Assembly: GCA_037954235.1 (NCBI GenBank)
Contig: JBBMOA010000012.1
Span: 10,323,644 to 10,387,643, forward strand
DNA length: 64,000 bases
Reading direction: 5' to 3'
Source of the DNA: Aulostomus chinensis
Taxonomy: Eukaryota > Chordata > Actinopteri > Syngnathiformes > Aulostomidae
Part shown: piece after piece, positions 12,261 through 24,049 of the stretch
How positions within the stretch are numbered: position 1 is the stretch's first letter
Layout: each line of letters begins with the position of its first letter
Position numbers and translations under genes: made by a program
The notes under the pieces: model-generated
The model's database searches: none
The model's input: only the letters and a program-made list of their open reading frames with translations
Told to the model about the DNA's origin: nothing

Positions 12261-13699
12261 AAAGTGCTGCACTGTTAACTCCAAAGGATACTGCTGTTTG
12301 TCTCTGGCATTTACAGAACACCCAAATACATATGAAGTGTTTGCATCGCCTATGTAAATAAGCTTAAATACTATCTTTTTACTTATGTTTGGAATACCTG
12401 ATTTGAGTTTAGGATAACCTGACCAATGAAGACGTGTTAATGCCTTAAACGGATCTGTGATCCTCATTTGGTTTGCAGACCTATAATGAAATGGCTAACC
12501 GTCTCTTTTGATAAATAGAAAGAAAGAGACAAGAAGCAGATTTTTCTTGTTAGCCAGATATATCGTAATCTGCATCTCATGAATGGTTGATATTTTATGC
12601 ATTTTTTTTAAGTCATAACATCAGGAAGTGTTTAGAATTAGATTAAAATACAAAATCAGTGATTTTTAAAAAAAAAAAAATTGGGGGGCTGCAAGAGTTA
12701 TTATTTTAAATGATTGTGCTGGGGCCTGCGCTATTTCAAATCGACTGTTTATATCTCCGTTTGGCTTCACGGCTGGTAAAATTACAAATTATTTATGCCG
12801 CAAACAGATTGACACCTGGCAAAGAAATAATGTGCGCTACCGTTGGTTTGAGTAATAAAAAAAGCACATAAGGATTGAGATCTTTTACTTAAAAGTACAG
12901 ATTACATTGTTGAATGAAATGCTCCAGCTGCTGTTTGTGCCTTGCAGGCATCTTTGTGGTTATTTCCTGGTAGTATAACCAGAGTTCTGCGACTTCATAA
13001 CGGCAGGCAGGGCTGTGGAGTAGATATGTGCAAGACTGCACCCCCACCCCCCTTTAAATTGAGCTCATGAAATGCACAGTAATACAGTCATACCATTACA
13101 GAAACAAAATAAGATTTTTGTTTGGCATGAATTGGATTTTTACCCTGAAAGAAAGCTATTAGTCACTCCCTGTCACTGCTCTGAGTTCCATGTTTTTGTG
13201 TGCAAGACTTGTGAAGTTCAATTTCCCACATTTTAAACTTACTCCTGTCTTTGGTGAAAATATGGTGCAGCACATCAAGAGTCTTGCTAAGAAAGGAGGA
13301 ACGAAAGATCCAACTGTTATAAAACAGCAACGATTATCAGTGCAGGAACCTACTATTCGTTTTATTCATCATACCTTCCTGTAACATATTGAAGTCTCCA
13401 TCAAGCAGACATTTGCCTCAGGAAAAAATCAGGGAGAGAGGCAGTAAGTGTAGCAAAGCTGGCACAGAAGCTTAACTCTCATAAATCTATGACAAAAGTT
13501 TCAAAAAAAAATGTGAAAGAGAACAAAAAGCAAAAAAGCAAAAACTAGATTCCAGAGAAAGAAATGACTATAACCACCCACCCCCATCCGCCTCCCAGTC
13601 CCCATGTCTAAATCTTGTTTAGTTCTTTAATTCTACAGTTTCTGACCTGGATCTGGCCATCGCTGCACATGAAAGAAATTACAAAAGCCTCTCAGTCAC

Positions 13700-14060
13700 A
13701 GCAGCCCAGCTTCCTCCTGCACCACAGCATTTGTCATTGCCAAAACAGCAGAGTTTAATTAAGTGTTGTGAGCAGCCTAGTGAGAAACACACTTTAAATT
13801 AAACCTCTGAACATGCTGCTATTGGTTCTTTACCTTCTCAACAATCAGCGGGGTATACGGCATAAATTTCTATCTCTCAAGGGGGAAGGCAGCTGCTGCA
13901 CCTCTAGCGATTCATAAACGGCTTGCCTCCCCAAGAGCAATCTCTATTACAGCACATTTCATTACAGCCCAGTTTGGAAACGGCAAGCAGATGAATGTGA
14001 TAATTAATGTCCCTTCCCAATTTAACATTTTATTTACTCTTGATGAATTAACAGTTATCA
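13700..14060. promoter_or_regulatory. Candidate conserved non-coding element
   Basis: A unique block carrying TTAATTAA at 13,755-13,762, an ATTGG (CCAAT-type) site near 13,821, a CAGCTG E-box at 13,890-13,895 and TAATTA at 14,001-14,006. It contains no repeat and no plausible exon. Regulatory function is inferred from motif content only. Confidence 0.38.
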
Positions 14061-14205
14061 GGGCTTTTTCTTTTTATAAAAAAAAAAGAAGAAGATGAAG
14101 ATGCGTATGCTTTATGGCCATGAATCTGAAAAGGTGAAAGGGATCACATGGCATATATTTTTAAGGCATCAAGCAATTCTTGTTTGGGTTTTATTTTATT
14201 TCATT

Positions 14206-14310
14206 TATTTATTTATTTTTTGTGATTTAATGTTGTCTAGGACCCTAAGAGAATTAGTTGTTTGCCTAGGCTTCAGATAAGGTGAATCATTAAACTTAAC
14301 TAAACTAAAA
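14206..14310 (+). repeat. Possible LINE 3-prime end
   Basis: The phrase TTGTCTAGGACCCTAAGAG, then a TTAGTTG...GCCTAGGC palindromic segment, then a short-period TAAACTTAACTAAACTAAA tail, resembles the 3-prime end of fish LINE copies, which carry GGACCC...AAGA...TAGCTG and a simple repeated tail. The copy is short and diverged, so the family is not named. Confidence 0.38.
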
Positions 14311-15618
14311 CCAATTGTAACAAGATTACACAAGAGTGTACCAGGACTACATGGACTGAGGAATAACCTGTTCAATTTTAGTGGAGATCTGGATGTTTCC
14401 TTCAATGTCCAAGTAAATATTACAAGGACTTTGACGAGGGCTGTGACCTCCTGTGCCCTTTAGATGTTTTCATGTTTAGACGTGTCACCGACCAAAAGAA
14501 TACTGGAAATCCAATGGGCTCAAAGAACATTTGTTTTATTCTTATCAATATACAATTGAACAACAATAACATCACATCACATATCATGCCACAAATGGCA
14601 TATACAATTAATTTATCCAGTGAACAGATATGTAAAAGTAAAAATGTAACGGATGCAAGAATAAGTGTAAGTAGTAAATGTAAGAAACAGGCTTCATCTG
14701 TGAACATCAAAGACATAAAGGGGAGGTAATAAATTATTTAGACTTTTTTTTCCCTTTACAATAAATGATTAGTTTATGTGATTACAAATTATGTAGCAGA
14801 ATTCATAATCCCACTCTATACTGGAGAGCAACCCTCAGAGACAGGCCCATATAACACAATAGAAAGCTCCCCCTGGCAAAAACAGTGAAACCACTTAAAC
14901 TCAGCCCTTATGAACCTTAAACAATGGCAGAGGTACATTTTCTATCCATGTCGGATGACATTTCCTTGTCCTCCCATTCATGCTCCTCGTACGTCTGACT
15001 GATCAGACAGTCATTACAAGGTCTAGGTTTATTAGTGGGACCGTATAGACCCAAAGCCCGCTATGGTGGAAGTGTAATCCTGCACAGAGTGTCACGTTAA
15101 CTCTGTTGACTGATTCACACAACAGCTGCTTTAGAGGACCTCTGTGCATGCAGTCCTGTAAGGCAGCAGCCATGTCTGTAGCACTCAGTGCAACCAGAGA
15201 GGAGCCTTGACATGCTTTCATACCTGGCTTGTTCACACTGCAGCAGCCAGTTCCGTGTGCAGGCTGATATCCCAGTGTTAAATTGGGTGAAGTGTCCAGA
15301 GTCACTCACACTGCCTACGGTATGCTTATGTAAAAGACAACATGTTCTGGAATGTATGTTGGAAGGAGAGTTGAACTGGTGTGCCCTTTAAATGAGATGC
15401 GCTTTGATTAACGTTTGAAAATATCTGCCAAAAATAAAATTACCTCTGCTAGTTCTAATATCCTGCCCGTGGTCTAGAAAAGTCTTAAGGAACCTGGATC
15501 TATAATTTTGAGATTATTTCTAGATGTTACTTGTCTCTTTTATAAGTATTTCCACCCTATTTCATAAAATTCCGTCCATATTACATATCATGCCAGCAAT
15601 CAAGCAAACAAATGAAAA

Positions 15619-15762
15619 AACCCTGGATCCACCCCTTTGTTCAGATCGGCTCCAAAAGCTAATAAGTTCGTCCTCTGTCCATGCCCCCTCCTTCCATTGC
15701 GTCTCAAGAAAATTGATTCAATAGTTTTGCGTAATCCTGCTAACAAACGCACCAAAAACATT
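15619..15762 (+). repeat. Interspersed repeat, GCGTAATCCTGCTAAC family
   Basis: The sequence CCCTGGATCCACCCCTTTG, GATCGGCTCCAAAAGC, CTCCTTCCATTGCGTC and AGTTTTGCGTAATCCTGC is the ordered core of a dispersed animal repeat I recognise, often seen as ...AAATCCGTTCAGTAGTTTTTGCGTAATCC... Two further diverged copies occur here, at 50,600-50,722 (same strand) and 52,562-52,615 (opposite strand). It is probably the 3-prime tail of a retroposon. No ORF survives. Confidence 0.6.
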
Positions 15763-16131
15763 AACTTATTTTCCCATCCGTTACATGCCTCAGGAGTTAT
15801 AAATGCAATCATCCCTATAGAATGGATCAGAGATTAAAGGAGAATCTGTATCATGAGGTCACCCACGACCCAACTGCAGAAGCCAATCCTTAGGTGCCGT
15901 ATTTTTTCTTTAAGTTTATTTATATTGTTTTAAAAATCCAGTGCTTTGTTGTTTAATCAAATAAAAACTGAAATAACAAAAGAAAGAAAAATACCCTCAT
16001 GGTCATACTTGGGCAAGTAGTGCACTCATTAGCTTGATTAATAGTCATGATGTTTTGCCATGTCTGAGCATGTCAGACATTCATGGTTAAAGTGCAAAAG
16101 ATATTCCTACTGGAGAATAACCACGATACTC

Positions 16132-16133
<2 letters not shown>

Positions 16134-16200
<67 letters not shown>
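16134..16200 (+). repeat. (TG)n microsatellite
   Basis: About 33 uninterrupted TG units. It runs directly into the 55-bp unit at 16,201-16,255 that recurs beside a second GT array at 27.3 kb. Confidence 0.97.
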
Positions 16201-16204
<4 letters not shown>

Positions 16205-16255
16205 ACGCACGCTCATATCATGCATTAACATTAACCAATCTGGTTAATATTAATT
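16201..16255 (+). repeat. 55-bp palindromic unit next to GT repeat, copy 1
   Basis: It begins GCGCACGCACGCTCATATCA and contains an inverted repeat: a 14-bp arm at 16,224-16,237, a 3-nt loop (ATC), and a 14-bp arm at 16,241-16,254 with one mismatch. The same 55 bases occur at 27,307-27,361 with a single difference. A GT array immediately precedes both copies. The class is unknown. It could be an end of a microsatellite-bearing non-autonomous transposon. Confidence 0.85.
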
Positions 16256-17011
16256 CTTATGGTAGCTAACTTATCTTTGTTTCTCCATAACAACATCTTG
16301 CAGCATGTATCGGGATCCATTAAGGTCAAAGTTGGAGCACTTTCATCGTTGATCATTTCAGGACGCTCCTCTGCTCGTCCTCATCGGAATGCCAAATGAT
16401 ATATGATCACTTCTCCACCGCTAGTTAATGTACACTATTAGCTCTGTATTTAAACACGATCATGTAATTGATTCACAAATTGATTTATTGATGCTAATTC
16501 AAGTGTTGCGTGTATTAGTCACAGTAAAGAAATTAATTTAGTCTATTTTATGAGCTGTTGTGTGATCAACTAATGATATGAATTAATCAATTTTAATAAG
16601 AATTCAAACAATATCGTTCAGCTAATTTGTCACTTTGTAAGAGGGAGAATGAACATGTGCATCTTCATTTACAACATTCCAGTGTACTGTTCTCTCTTAG
16701 GGGATTATACTGCTTATTTTAAGAGTCTGAATTGAGTTTTCATTTTATTAGATACACCTTTAAAATCTGGCGGAACCTGGGAATTTCCAATGTTTTTGGC
16801 CTTTTTCTTTTAACAGGATATGGGCCAAATCAGAGATGTGGGAGTCGATGATGTGACAGGGTTTTCCTACCATTAGTAAATTTAGGTGCAGTGCCTAAAA
16901 AAAACAACAACAAAAAAACCTACTTTGAGTCTTTGACCTCATTTTTCTGTCATTTCTTGGCACACGAGATTCACTCTCTGCCCCTTAGTGTGTTTGTCTG
17001 AGGACAGAGTG

Positions 17012-17037
17012 ACACACACACACACACACACACACAA
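17012..17037 (+). repeat. (AC)n microsatellite
   Basis: Thirteen AC units, perfect. Confidence 0.95.
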
Positions 17038-17929
17038 CTAATACTAGCTAGCTAAAGATGTAGCCTAATTATCTTAGTTTGTTGCAAATCTTAAAGTTTG
17101 TCCACCTCTTGTGAGCTCCCGGCTGAGACAGTTGCAGACCCTCAGGAGGAACAGAGGAAGGACTAATGCTGACTGATATTGACGTCTTCATTCTCTCTTC
17201 GCTGTAATTTGATGCATTAAGACAACAATTGATTTATTTATGCAATAGAACAACAAAGGCATTTAGGAGATTAAAGATTAAAACCTAAGAAGCCCACCTT
17301 AACAGCTACTTTGAGGTTCTACCTTGACTTTGGGATGAGCAGTGTGATCGCTTGCTCTTCTGTATGAAAATTTGTTGGTATAATTTGAAAAACACACAGC
17401 CTGTGAGTATGTTTTTTTTGTCCATTTATATTTGAATGATGCTACTCTTAAATTAGGCCGTAGCATAACACCCAATCACAGCACAAACCATTTTTTTCCC
17501 TTATGAAATTCCTGAGCACGTGACCAGGGAAGGTCTGTTTTTTTCCCTTCCTTTTTTGCGAGGAAATGCTGTTTCTTTATACATTGTTGATTTCAAAAGG
17601 AACTGACCCTCCAACTCTGACCTGCACCTTCTATATGTGTCAGGTTGTCACAGTGTATCCTTAAACCTTATAAAGCAGAGTAGGAAAACTGTCGTCCCTC
17701 TTTGCTTTGAGTAAACACCACAATTGTTTTGCACTCTGGAGAGCCATTTAAGTAGTTCATTAGTGGCTAGGTCGTGTCTTTAAAGTATTGATCTCTTCAG
17801 TCAATGGAAAAATAACAACCTGGTTATAAGCTACTTGTCCATAGCGATGGACGACATAAATTATTTAAAAAGGGCAGATTCACAGTGGCTGTGGAGCCAT
17901 CAATCATAAGATATGGCTATGACAAAAAG

Positions 17930-18145
17930 CTGTGCTTCACAGGTCCTTTCTATCTCCCCCCCAGAACAATTCTATCAGCCAGGTGACTGCAAGGAGGCAG
18001 GATGACCCGATGTCACTCACATTGTTGCCTCTGCCTTTGAAGGGCTCTGCTCGCCTCTCAGCCCAGGAATGGGATGGCTAAATAGATTCTCTGTGTTTGC
18101 CACTGGCCTCCCTCCCAGTGCACACTTCAATTTGTCTAACAATAA
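17930..18145. promoter_or_regulatory. Repeat-free block, weak regulatory candidate
   Basis: A GC-balanced block lying between AT-rich stretches and containing AACAAT near 17,964. No frame is convincingly coding. It is flagged only because it lacks repeats and contrasts in composition with its neighbours. Confidence 0.22.
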
Positions 18146-18688
18146 AAGGTGGACACGAAGAGTTGGAGTTTGCCAAACAACGGATGAATTTTTTATTGAA
18201 GAGATGAATTGAGTTGCAAGTGCTGCAATAGTTATTCATAGTGTTTCACTCAGAGATCTCCCGCTGAAAATTGAATGATAAAACAAGGTGATTTAGTTTG
18301 TTAGGGTGAGATGCCTCCAGTGGAACGCTTGCAGCAAGTAAAGCTTGATTTTTTTAGTTTTTATTTTTTGCTGCGTTGTATATACGATGGAGGGTACGCA
18401 CAGCTGCATACCCTGCTACAGTGACCTACAGAGCACCTCAAAGCCCTCCTCCGCTACACTGGAAAGAAGTAAAGAGTGTTGTCAGAATAGCTCTTAAGTA
18501 TAGCATCATTTGCTTCTACACACTTTTTGGTAGCTGAAGTAGAAGCAGCACAGAGGACAGCGACAGGGTTTCTGTTGTATTGTTTTGCTAAAGGCGGTTT
18601 TCAGTCTCAGCCGACCTAACGATGATAGAGCACATCAGTGCCTGAACACTGGAACATTGCTTGATTTAAAGCAAACTACAAATTATGT

Positions 18689-18775
18689 GTTCACATCACT
18701 GCCCGTCGGAGATGTTAAATACCTGTCTACTGCAGAGTCATTTGACCTGGGAGTGAATGTAGATTAAACCTGTTC
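18689..18775 (+). repeat. Dispersed repeat, copy 1 (GCAGAGTCATTTGA)
   Basis: The phrases AAATACCTGT, GCAGAGTCATTTGA and GGGAGTGAAT are shared, in order and spacing, with 28,326-28,409, and TCACATCAC is also similar upstream. Identity by eye is roughly three quarters over about 70 bases. It is therefore an old interspersed repeat of unknown class. Confidence 0.55.
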
Positions 18776-18964
18776 CCGTTGTGGACGAAAGCCAGATTTT
18801 AAAAACTTAACTAATGTTGTTTAAATGGCCTTCTGAATGTAGCACATTGACTGCTCTAATGGCTTTATTAGGTCCTATTGATCTAGGTAAGTTGTAGTTA
18901 CTTGTGGTGATAATGTGTGATCTCTATCTAGCATACCCTACCACACATAAACGCACACATATGC

Positions 18965-18966
<2 letters not shown>

Positions 18967-19034
<68 letters not shown>
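18967..19034 (+). repeat. (AC)n microsatellite
   Basis: Thirty-four uninterrupted AC units, starting just after ATGCGG and ending at CCAGCC. Confidence 0.97.
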
Positions 19035-19035
<1 letters not shown>

Positions 19036-19189
19036 AGCCAACCATTGCATGGCTATGTACCTTAATATCAACCCATCAGACACTCATAAGAGCATCATAA
19101 ATAAAACCATGAAAAGGCAGCCGAGCAAATAAAAAAACACAGGGAGATACTTAAGTGTGGCAGATGTGTCTTTGAGTTGGAGTTTCAAA

Positions 19190-19570
19190 ACGCCACTTTG
19201 ATTAATAATTGATTATACAAACCCATGCTACAGTACATGAAAGGCAGGAAGAGGTGCCATTCTTGTAAGCGGCCAGGCAGACGAACTGCACTTTGTTGTT
19301 TCAAATGCTCCCCTGCATATCCGTGCCATGGATGGTCCTCTCGCCAACCCGGAGCTGAGCAACAAAGACAGCCTGACAAAGTGCCCTGATGAAACAAGAC
19401 ATGCAGGGATATGAATGGCTACATCTAAGGGGTAATTGCTGCCAAGCGGGAGCCTCCTACCTCGTTTCATTTAGTCTATTAGCAATTTATGGCTGGTCTC
19501 ACCCAGCTCTTCGCAGGAGGGGTTTGATCTAAATTTTCATGAGCTCTTAGGTGAGGCTGGGACCTAGTAT
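19190..19570. promoter_or_regulatory. Candidate conserved non-coding element
   Basis: A unique, GC-balanced block about 380 bp long, with no low-complexity sequence except the CA array 150 bp upstream. Minus-strand frames at 19,185-19,470 overlap each other and have no splice context. The regulatory reading is inference from block structure only. Confidence 0.28.
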
Positions 19571-21927
19571 AGAGCCTTGAGGGGAAGAACGGGGTTTCAT
19601 CTACCAGTGTTTCAATTCTCTTTAGCTTATCATTAATTTGTTGTCACAGAAGAAAGGTGATCATCACACTTCGTCTAATTAAAGTTAATGAGATTATGAT
19701 AGATGTAATACCAGTAAGAGCCATATTGATTAAAGAATCAAGACTGTTAAAACTATGAGAATTCAGTAAACAATTCCACTCAACATTCTAGTAACCTGGT
19801 TGTGAAGGTTCGTGATAGCTGTTGAAGCCATTGTTGAGGTGCTGGTGCTATCAGAGGCCCCACAGACTAATGCCTGATGTCAGCCCCCCACTGGCAAGGA
19901 TGCAGATCTGGATGTATTGGGGAGGGGGTTCTGTCCAGTCCAACAACAATAATAGGAAGGCAGAGGAGGCAGGCTAACTCTCTGTGATGGCTTCATGCCG
20001 TTCTGGCCTGGTGGCCAGCGCGCCAAGACACTGTGCTCATGTTAGCTGAGACTCTGATACGGTTTTGAGTCAGTGATGATTAGCAGCAGCAGTAAAAATT
20101 AAAAGTAGAGTTTCACAGCCAGTGACTATTGAAGGGCGTGCTGTATTATTAAAAATCCCAATCAACTTTTTTTAAAAATGCTTATTTTGACTCCTTATAT
20201 ATTCTGTTCTTATCAGCCGTGCATGAAGAGATGGGAGTGATTATTTTGGAGTCTGTTCTGAGAACAAAATTATCTTTAGTCTTCTTGAAACAGGCTTGTT
20301 CTTTTTTTAAAAAATTGGATTTCCTTTCATTTTTGCACATTTCATTTATGCACTTGCATTTCAAAAGTTGGTCCAGAGTTTGTTTTGTTTTTTTTACAGC
20401 TTTCTTCTTTTTTTACATGTAGTCAGATGTGTTTGTTACATATATCTATTCCAATGTGGATGAAAGATTTCTGAAACTGAACTGAAATGAAGAAGTCGAT
20501 TGCCATCATATGCCAACATCGTTATAGGGCAACGCAGCCAAATGAAAAGAGCGAAAAAAGCCAAGCCAGCTCTCCCTTCCTGACTCTGAGCCTACGGTGC
20601 TGGACCATGTGGCTTCAGTGAACGACAGATCTGGCGTTTGCTCTGAAACTCTCTGTGGCACCTCTCTCAGCGGGGGACTCGGAGCCACCAGCCCACAGGA
20701 GCGACTCGCACTGGGAGGGCCGAGGTCTTCCGCTTCCTCCCTTGGATGACCTCTGACACACCCAGTTTGTGTTTGGTGGCCTTGAAGAGGCAGTGGTGGG
20801 GATTTCTCCCCAGCCAAACTGCGGGTTGTAATTGATGTGGCAGAGACGTCAGCACTAATCTTTTGCTCTCTGATGGCCTCTCTGTAAGCCCCTCATCTAC
20901 TCCACTCTGAGACCGGCTGTAGCAACCCCGACAAACCTCTACCTAGTCAATTAGATCTCCCCTGTCTGCTACCTGTTTTGTGTAAATATATATCTCCTGT
21001 AGACACACAACGTGTTCAGTTATCTACCCCTGCACATTCAGGGTGATTTCTTAATGCCGCCGCATGCCACTATCAGCAAATGGAAAGCTTGGCTGATATC
21101 TCTTCCCACAGTTGGCTGAATGATTATATATGGAATAAGGGGACACTGTTGATTTTCATATTTGAATGGAGGATCTCTATCTCCCCCTACATACCTTAGG
21201 TACCACATTGCTTATGGATATTGTAATCATAGTTGTATATTGTGCGCTACACCTGGGGATACCATTACTAATTTGTTTAAAGTGGTGTGAACAGAGTACA
21301 GTGATGCGTGTCACTAGCACTCCTCTGTTATGTGTTCTCTCATCCCTCAACAATGTCAGTAACTTGGATTTAGAGGACAAACCACAACCTAAAAAAGAGG
21401 GACTACTTGTCACTGTCAGAAGAACATCAAGAACATCATAGCATCTTTATGACTTCCTCCTCTTCCCTAAAAGGACATTTTTCTCTGCTACCTCACACCC
21501 TCCCCTCTGCAGTGCCTGCCAAATAAATCCAATCTATTTAAATCTAAGTTTTGTATCTGTTGTTTCAAAGCTTACTGTGTATCAGATGCTTCACATCTAA
21601 TTCTCAGATTGCAAAATGTTGGCCAAGGTTTGTAAAATTACATGCATCATTTTTTTGACTTTTAAAAAGAGCTTTGGAAAATTGATGTTACAAGGCAACT
21701 CTTTGAAATGTGGCAATGTTAGCAGAGGTGCCTTTTGCTGCATTCACAGCAGTGCTTTTTAGGCTGTAGTTCATTTCTTTGGCCATTATTACATTGTTAT
21801 ATGTCACATTTTGGTAAGATATTATTTCATGTCCACAAACCGACATTTGTATTAGCATGTATCAGTGAAATGATGAAGCCTTTGGTCAAAACTAATTACA
21901 GTAATTATTATCTCTCTATCAATGGTA
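19570..21927. other. No firm gene; unique sequence with two small frames
   Basis: The stretch 20,550-20,830 is GC-rich. It holds a 103-codon minus-strand frame and a shorter plus-strand frame ending in TGA near 20,735, neither with good splice sites. The plus-strand frame 21,166-21,441 (91 codons) contains one hydrophobic segment but has no homologue I recognise. I see no transposon with clear ends. Confidence 0.4.
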
Positions 21928-22761
21928 GTATGTGTATATATATGTATGTATATATGTGTATATATATATATGTGTATGTATATATGTGTATATATATATG
22001 TGTATATATATATGTGTATATATATATGTGTATATATATGTGTGTATATATATGTATATATGTATATATATGTATGTATATGTATATGTATGTATATGTA
22101 TGTATATGTATATATGCATATATGTATATATATGTATATATGTATATATATGTGTATATATATGTGTGTGTATATATGTGTGTATATATATGTGTATATA
22201 TATGTATATATGTGTGTATATATGTGTATATATGTATATATATGTGTATATATGTGTATATATGTATATATGTGTATATATATGTATATGTATATATATG
22301 TATATATATATGTGTGTGTGTATATGTATATATATATGTGTGTATATGTATATATGTGTGTGTGTATATGTATATATATGTGTGTGTATATATATGTGTG
22401 TATATATGTATATATATGTGTGTATATATGTATGTATATATGTATATATATGTGTATATATGTATATATATATATGTATATATGTATATGTATATATATG
22501 TATATGTATATATGTGTATATATACATATATGTATATATATGTATATATATGTATATATGTATATATACATATATACATATATACATATATATGCATATA
22601 TATGTATATATGTATATATATATGTGTATATATGTATATATATACATATATACATATATATGCATATATATACATATATATACATATATACATATATATG
22701 TGTATATATGTATATATATACATATATACATATATATGCATATATATGCATATATATATGC
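21928..22761. repeat. 834-bp perfect alternating pyrimidine-purine repeat
   Basis: Every base from 21,928 to 22,761 follows strict pyrimidine-purine alternation with no break, built from TA, TG and, late in the array, CA and GC steps. A phase slip at 22,761-22,762 is followed by 37 more alternating bases. The first 590 bp have almost no C on the plus strand (one at about 22,117). From about 22,525 both CA and TG steps occur and the sequence becomes partly self-complementary. All stop codons (TAA, TAG, TGA) need two adjacent purines after T, so none can occur in any of the six frames. This explains the overlapping open frames of 270-366 codons. It is not coding. Such DNA can adopt Z or cruciform forms and is usually length-variable. 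Confidence 0.97.
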
Positions 22762-23086
22762 TGTATGTGTATATATGTATATATATGTATATATATATTA
22801 GTGCACTCATAGAAAAGTTTGATTTGCACATCTGAAACATCTCTGAGAACAGGTGCTGCTTCCAGGATGACCACTTTGTCATATCTTGCCGCGATGCTCA
22901 CTGTCATCATGGTGTCCGATTTAAGATTAAATTCAGCAACATCATCTTTTGAGTTGGTCTCTCACCCAGTCTCACACAGCTGTTTCTGTCTCAGTTCAAT
23001 CTTTTGGTTTACCCTGCATGTGCTGTTGATCATCAGCATTTGTTTGGTATAACTGTCTGATCATTCTCCTACTGATTCCTTTTTTG

Positions 23087-24039
23087 TAGGGCTGTAGCGA
23101 TACGATACACGATATTCAGCTCACGATACAATTCAATACACACATCCTTTTCTGAAAGATTTTAAAGGGTCAAAGTGATTTTGGTGACATCTTGTGAGTG
23201 TTCCATTGACTTGGATTGAATGAACTGAACTGAAAGCATCAATTACACAACATATGGCTCTGACTGGCAGCTTGCAAATGCTGGACAAAATGAATCAAAG
23301 ATGTGGTGAGAAAATCAGTTTCATTTATAGAAACTGATTGCAAATTGTAGCTTTCAAAAAGTAAAGTGAACAATGGAGAGTTAAAGTGCAGCAAGTGGGC
23401 TTCTTTGCCAGCTTTTTTAGCTTGATACTTAACATATGAGGTAGCCACTAGCCAGTATAGCCACCAGGTTAACTAAATATAAACCATGGCAGCCAATAAT
23501 TCAATTCGCGGGTGACGGTAGCATAGAGGGGCTCCATCGCGTTCACCATGCGCCTAAAGCCGGTGTTTTCCACCACCAAATAAGGTCTCAAATCCTGACA
23601 AATAAAGTAGGCAATGGACTCCGTAATTTTCTGTGACCTCGGTGAAGAAGATGGGAACGTGGCAACCACCGCCGTCACTGTCCAGCGTGGTTTGTTTCGG
23701 GTCGTGCCGCAGCTTCTTTGGCTCGGTCTCAGTTAGCATTTCCTTGTCCAGGTGAGGACGTTTTAGGTGGGCTCGCAGGTTGGTGGTATTTCCAGATTAA
23801 CAAACGTTTGTGTGACATAGTTTGCAAACTGCCATACTTTTGTCTAAATCGTCGCTCTCCTTTTTTGTTTTGTGTTGCTCCCACACATCTGCGTTTATTT
23901 GCTCTTCCTGCAAAGTGTGGAACACTGGGGATTTGAATGGGGCTTAAATGTATCGATTCTCATGGCTGAAAAGTCGATACTCTCTGGGGAAACAAAATAT
24001 CGATACATATCGCAGAATCGATAAAATTGCTCAGCCCTA
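23087..24039 (-). mobile_element. hAT-family DNA transposon, internally deleted
   Basis: The 953-bp element is bounded by inverted TAGGGCTG (23,087-23,094) and CAGCCCTA (24,032-24,039). It is flanked by 8-bp direct repeats, CTTTTTTG at 23,079-23,086 and CTTTGTTG at 24,040-24,047, with one mismatch. An 8-bp duplication and a TAGGG-type terminus are hallmarks of hAT elements. Both subterminal zones hold repeated CGATA words, likely transposase-binding sites. Inside, the minus strand carries a ZBED-like transposase remnant. Autonomous hAT elements are usually about 2.5-5 kb, so most of the coding region is missing. Confidence 0.85.
23470..23830 (-). pseudogene. ZBED-like hAT transposase fragment, broken
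   Basis: The minus-strand translation shows a BED-type zinc finger (CKLC from 23,826, then NTTNLRAHLKRPH ending at 23,752) and the linker KEMLTETEPKKLRHDPKQ. After a shift of frame comes KITESIAYFICQDLRPY and GFRRMVNAMEP, the conserved start of ZBED1/4-like hAT transposases. A TAA at 23,797-23,799 interrupts the finger. The catalytic and dimerisation parts are absent. It is a dead remnant inside the hAT element and cannot make active transposase. Confidence 0.8.
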
Positions 24040-24049
24040 CTTTGTTGGC

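Noticed and set aside
11832..12467. Three overlapping minus-strand open frames that look protein-like
   Set aside because: They overlap in different frames without splice sites to separate them. I kept the block as a regulatory candidate instead, noting the ambiguity.
16060..16269. Frame with long Cys-Val repeat
   Set aside because: Translation of the TG microsatellite and the 55-bp unit.
20506..20817. 103-codon minus-strand and about 68-codon plus-strand frames in a GC-rich block
   Set aside because: Open on both strands, no acceptor with a pyrimidine tract, no recognised motif.
21735..22910. Overlapping open frames of 270-366 codons on both strands
   Set aside because: They translate the alternating TA/TG array, which cannot contain a stop codon in any frame. 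The products are pure Tyr/Ile/Val/Met/Cys/His/Thr repeats.
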